Shown one piece after another: positions 11,686-13,899 of a stretch of 13,899 bases of DNA. Source of the stretch: Candidatus Thalassarchaeaceae archaeon (GTDB taxonomy: Archaea; Thermoplasmatota; Poseidoniia; Poseidoniales; Thalassarchaeaceae); the NCBI GenBank assembly GCA_029250425.1, contig JAQXFF010000319.1, forward strand, positions 1-13,899. The letters run 5' to 3'. Both the position numbers and the translations under genes were made by a program. Below the pieces are notes generated by a model. That model made no database searches. It saw only the letters and a list, made by a program, of their open reading frames with translations, and had not been told where the DNA came from. How positions within the stretch are numbered: position 1 is the stretch's first letter; every line of letters starts with the position of its first letter.

Positions 11686-12408
11686 TCAATAGGTATACTG
11701 ACTTCCATCTTCGACTTCAATGACATTGCTGGGCAACTCTGAAGTCTCACCACTTTCAGAAAAGTTATGCGTTGCCAAGAAAATTGTGTCCGGATTTTCT
11801 AGTGCCAATGCAGTCAAACGAGAAGGGGTGTAATGATAGGGACTATCGACATAATCAGGTATTCCAAGTTCAATAATCATCACATCGGCTTCAGTAGCCA
11901 ATCTCTCGATATTATCACACGGACCTGAATCACCACAGTGGACGAGAATGAAACCGTTCTTCTCAAATCGATACCCATGTGGTTCTGTTGCAGGATTGTG
12001 ACAGACTTCAAAGCGTTCAAATTTCCACCCTCGAGCATCTCCATTGGTAGAGTTGTGTGAAACCCAAGACAAGTCATTCAATGATTCTGGATAGGCCAAT
12101 TGACAGAGTTTCATGAGCCTTTTTTCACCACCTAAATGGGCATGAATCTTCAATTCATTCTGCCCTTCACGATCTGATATCCATTTCCGTTCTAGAAGGA
12201 AAAACGGAAGCCCAAATGTATGGTCTCCATGCCAGTGGGTGATGAATAAATCCGTAATATCAGCAGGGGAAATCCCATGTTGACGAAGTTGGGGGACCAC
12301 TGTTGGTGGGGCGTCAACAAGTATTGTTCCATCAATAAGTACCAGAGAATGAAGTCGGCCATTTGGGCAGAATGCATTTCCAGTTCCGAGAAAGGATATC
12401 TCTACCAT
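11686..12408 (-). CDS. RNase Z-like metallo-beta-lactamase-fold hydrolase
   Basis: The 240-residue protein opens with FLGTGNAFCPNGR, typical of RNase Z-like members of the metallo-beta-lactamase superfamily. It carries the metal motif THWHGDH (57-63; H58, H60, D62, H63). Further ligands are likely H137 or H144, D160 in HCGDSG, and H214 in LATHNF. RNase Z cuts the 3' trailer from pre-tRNA, but this protein is shorter than the usual 300 residues. It also lacks the GEGTQ segment and an obvious exosite arm, so it may be a phosphodiesterase of other specificity. ATG 12408 has a GAGGGG ribosome binding site 5 nt upstream. It is divergent from the flavoprotein reductase gene, with a TATA-like ACTATATTGC (12481-12490) upstream on its strand. 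The fold is sure, the substrate is not. Confidence 0.8.
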   Translation of the reverse strand: MVEISFLGTGNAFCPNGRLHSLVLIDGTILVDAPPTVVPQLRQHGISPADITDLFITHWHGDHTFGLPFFLLERKWISDREGQNELKIHAHLGGEKRLMKLCQLAYPESLNDLSWVSHNSTNGDARGWKFERFEVCHNPATEPHGYRFEKNGFILVHCGDSGPCDNIERLATEADVMIIELGIPDYVDSPYHYTPSRLTALALENPDTIFLATHNFSESGETSELPSNVIEVEDGSQYTY

Positions 12409-12480
12409 CGGCTCCCCTCAAATTCGCGCAACGATTGTCACAGGTCAAGTTTGCGCTTTGCTTTTCCCAACTCCCACGAT

Positions 12481-12490
12481 GCAATATAGT
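12481..12490 (-). promoter_or_regulatory. TATA-like box of the metallo-hydrolase gene
   Basis: ACTATATTGC on the minus strand lies about 78 nt upstream of the ATG at 12408. A start about 26 nt downstream would give a leader near 50 nt that includes the ribosome binding site. Confidence 0.35.
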
Positions 12491-12528
12491 GCGTGATTCT
12501 TGATTGCTAGGGCCTGACCCCGTTGCTT

Positions 12529-12536
12529 GAAATATG
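12529..12536 (+). promoter_or_regulatory. TATA-like box of the flavoprotein reductase gene
   Basis: GAAATATG lies about 60 nt before the TTG start at 12595. The predicted transcript start near 12560 leaves a leader of about 35 nt with the GAGGTGA ribosome binding site. Confidence 0.3.
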
Positions 12537-12583
12537 AAAGACGAGGCGCTCACAACATCCCCTTTGGATTCGGGTAATTACTC

Positions 12584-12590
12584 GAGGTGA
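12584..12590 (+). promoter_or_regulatory. Ribosome binding site supporting a TTG start
   Basis: GAGGTGA lies 4 nt before TTG 12595. This supports the TTG as the true start, as no ATG occurs early in this frame. Confidence 0.6.
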
Positions 12591-12594
12591 TACA

Positions 12595-13875
12595 TTGTCA
12601 GAATGGAGTGCAAAGAACCCCTATGATTCTACAGTAACAGTGAACTATGTCCTGAATGGGAAGGATTCACGAAAGGAAACTCGTCATGTTGTATTCGATT
12701 TGGGTGATTCTGGCTTAGAATACAAAGCTGGTGATGCACTGGGTGTCATCCCTGTGACATCGAGTGAATTGGTCGAAGATGTGTTGGTGGCACTGGGCGC
12801 TGATTCCGATGAAATTGTAGAGACACATGCTGGAGAAATGACTCTCAAAGAAGCACTTTCCAATTGCTATGAAATCCACCAAGCAAATCGAAAATTTGTA
12901 ACCAGCATTGGAAATAAATTCGAAGCCACTGGCGGTCCCTCTGAAATTCGAATTGTCAAGCGTGTCCGTTCGTCTGTTGAATCAGGCCAATCAACAATGC
13001 ATTGGTCATGGTCTGGTGAAGATGATGATTATCCCGAAGGTTTCAGTTCTGGTGGGAACAGTGTTGACCCCGCATTCGATTTGTGGAAAGACTTGACTTC
13101 TGATGAGAAGGCCATGGGAGATTATCTCTGGGGGCGAGATTACATTGATGTCCTCAACGATTTTGGGCATCTTGGATTTTCAGGTCAGGAATTTGTCAAT
13201 CAAATTGATCGATTGAAACCTCGCCTTTACTCCATCGCCTCCTCTCCCGATTTTGAACCAGGGACTGTACATCTGACAATCGGTATTGTTCGGTACGAGG
13301 GTCAAGGTCGAGCCAAGACTGGTTTGACCACCGGATATATTGCAGATCGAGTTCCTTCTGGAACTGACAACGTCCGTGTCTTCATGTCACCTACAAGATC
13401 ATTCGTTCTCCCTGAGGATGGTGAGAAAGATATCATCATGGTTGGCCCCGGTACAGGAATTGCTCCATTCAGGGCATTTATTCAACAGAGAAAGGCAGAC
13501 AAGGCAAAGGGTCGTAATTGGCTATTCTTTGGCGATTGGACTGAAGAAGGTGAGTATCTTTACAGGGATGAAATAACTGAATATGTAGAAGATGGTACAA
13601 TTGACAAACTCGATTTGGCTTGGTCAAGAGAAGGGCCTGAGAAGGTATACGTGCAACACTTAATGGCGTCTCACGGTGAAGAAATTTGGAACTGGATTGA
13701 CAATGGTGGTTATTTCTATGTTTGTGGAGATAAAAATTACATGGCAAAGGATGTCCATACAACTCTCATCAACATATGTTCAGAGTACGGTGGGTACTCA
13801 GAAGAAGATGCCAAGTCATTTGTCGAGCAGACACTGATGAAGGAAGAGAAACGCTACTTGCGTGACGTCTACTGA
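12595..13875 (+). CDS. CysJ-like FAD/NADPH reductase lacking the flavodoxin domain
   Basis: The 426-residue protein has the FAD-binding and NAD(P)H-binding halves of the sulfite reductase alpha subunit/cytochrome P450 reductase family. It has the FAD motif RLYSIASS (210-217), the pyrophosphate loop VGPGTGIAP (283-291), FFGDW, and YVCGDKNYMAKDV. The C-terminus KRYLRDVY closely matches that of CysJ, with a terminal aromatic residue that stacks on the flavin. The N-terminal FMN-binding flavodoxin domain of CysJ is missing, so electrons must pass to a separate flavodoxin, ferredoxin or hemoprotein. Sulfite reduction is the most likely pathway but no hemoprotein gene is in view. The TTG start at 12595 has a good GAGGTGA ribosome binding site. 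A hairpin follows 5 nt after the stop. Confidence 0.88.
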   Translation: MSEWSAKNPYDSTVTVNYVLNGKDSRKETRHVVFDLGDSGLEYKAGDALGVIPVTSSELVEDVLVALGADSDEIVETHAGEMTLKEALSNCYEIHQANRKFVTSIGNKFEATGGPSEIRIVKRVRSSVESGQSTMHWSWSGEDDDYPEGFSSGGNSVDPAFDLWKDLTSDEKAMGDYLWGRDYIDVLNDFGHLGFSGQEFVNQIDRLKPRLYSIASSPDFEPGTVHLTIGIVRYEGQGRAKTGLTTGYIADRVPSGTDNVRVFMSPTRSFVLPEDGEKDIIMVGPGTGIAPFRAFIQQRKADKAKGRNWLFFGDWTEEGEYLYRDEITEYVEDGTIDKLDLAWSREGPEKVYVQHLMASHGEEIWNWIDNGGYFYVCGDKNYMAKDVHTTLINICSEYGGYSEEDAKSFVEQTLMKEEKRYLRDVY

Positions 13876-13879
13876 TACA

Positions 13880-13898
13880 ATCCGCCCTAAGGGCGGAT
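13880..13898 (+). terminator. GC-rich hairpin after the reductase gene
   Basis: ATCCGCCC-TAA-GGGCGGAT forms a perfect 8-bp stem 5 nt after the TGA at the window edge. It is also close to a palindrome and may act as a terminator. The sequence beyond it is not visible. Confidence 0.6.
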
Positions 13899-13899
13899 G

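Noticed and set aside
12332..12553. 73-codon minus-strand open frame upstream of the metallo-hydrolase
   Set aside because: It overlaps the hydrolase N-terminus in another frame and covers the divergent promoter region.

Overview
The window looks like chromosomal DNA of an uncultured planktonic euryarchaeon of the Marine Group II/III (Poseidoniales-like) kind. The archaeal assignment rests on an Orc1/Cdc6 replication initiator and on a fused archaeal-type phosphopantetheine adenylyltransferase plus GTP-dependent dephospho-CoA kinase (DUF359). Several starts have a TATA-like box about 24 nt upstream and little or no leader. The lineage guess is inference from this mix plus a bacterial/eukaryote-type class I aldolase. 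It is not proved by a marker gene.

Layout. 1-193 (-) is the N-terminal part of moaE (molybdopterin synthase large subunit), cut by the window edge. Divergent from it are a 2x[4Fe-4S] ferredoxin (to 551) and a CrtI-like FAD oxidoreductase (561-1916), probably one operon. Convergent with these is a 202-residue protein made of six CCHC zinc knuckles (1903-2511, -). Next come a class I fructose-bisphosphate aldolase (2624-3661, +), a strong terminator hairpin, and a small winged-helix-like gene (3739-4035, -). After a 300-bp non-coding stretch holding a mini-ORB-like dyad comes a large unrecognised protein with an N-terminal winged helix (4340-6991, +). A GC-rich stretch of about 330 bp (7011-7340) folds into a long irregular helix and is probably a structured RNA. 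Then come the CoA-biosynthesis fusion (7355-8359, +), a membrane-anchored family 2 glycosyltransferase (8364-9386, +), and on the minus strand a four-helix membrane protein (9387-9947) behind orc1/cdc6 (9986-11236). A 450-bp repeat-bearing gap upstream of cdc6 is an origin candidate. It is followed by an RNase Z-like metallo-beta-lactamase-fold protein (11686-12408, -) and a CysJ-like flavoprotein reductase without its flavodoxin domain (12595-13875, +).

Most genes are housekeeping and are not functionally linked beyond short operons (ferredoxin with oxidoreductase; CoA fusion with glycosyltransferase; cdc6 with membrane protein). The most unusual items are the six-knuckle protein, the unassigned structured RNA, and perfect palindromes at two of the three tail-to-tail gene junctions. 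At one of these junctions both proteins end in the same residues, PNSN. The large winged-helix protein has no recognisable function.
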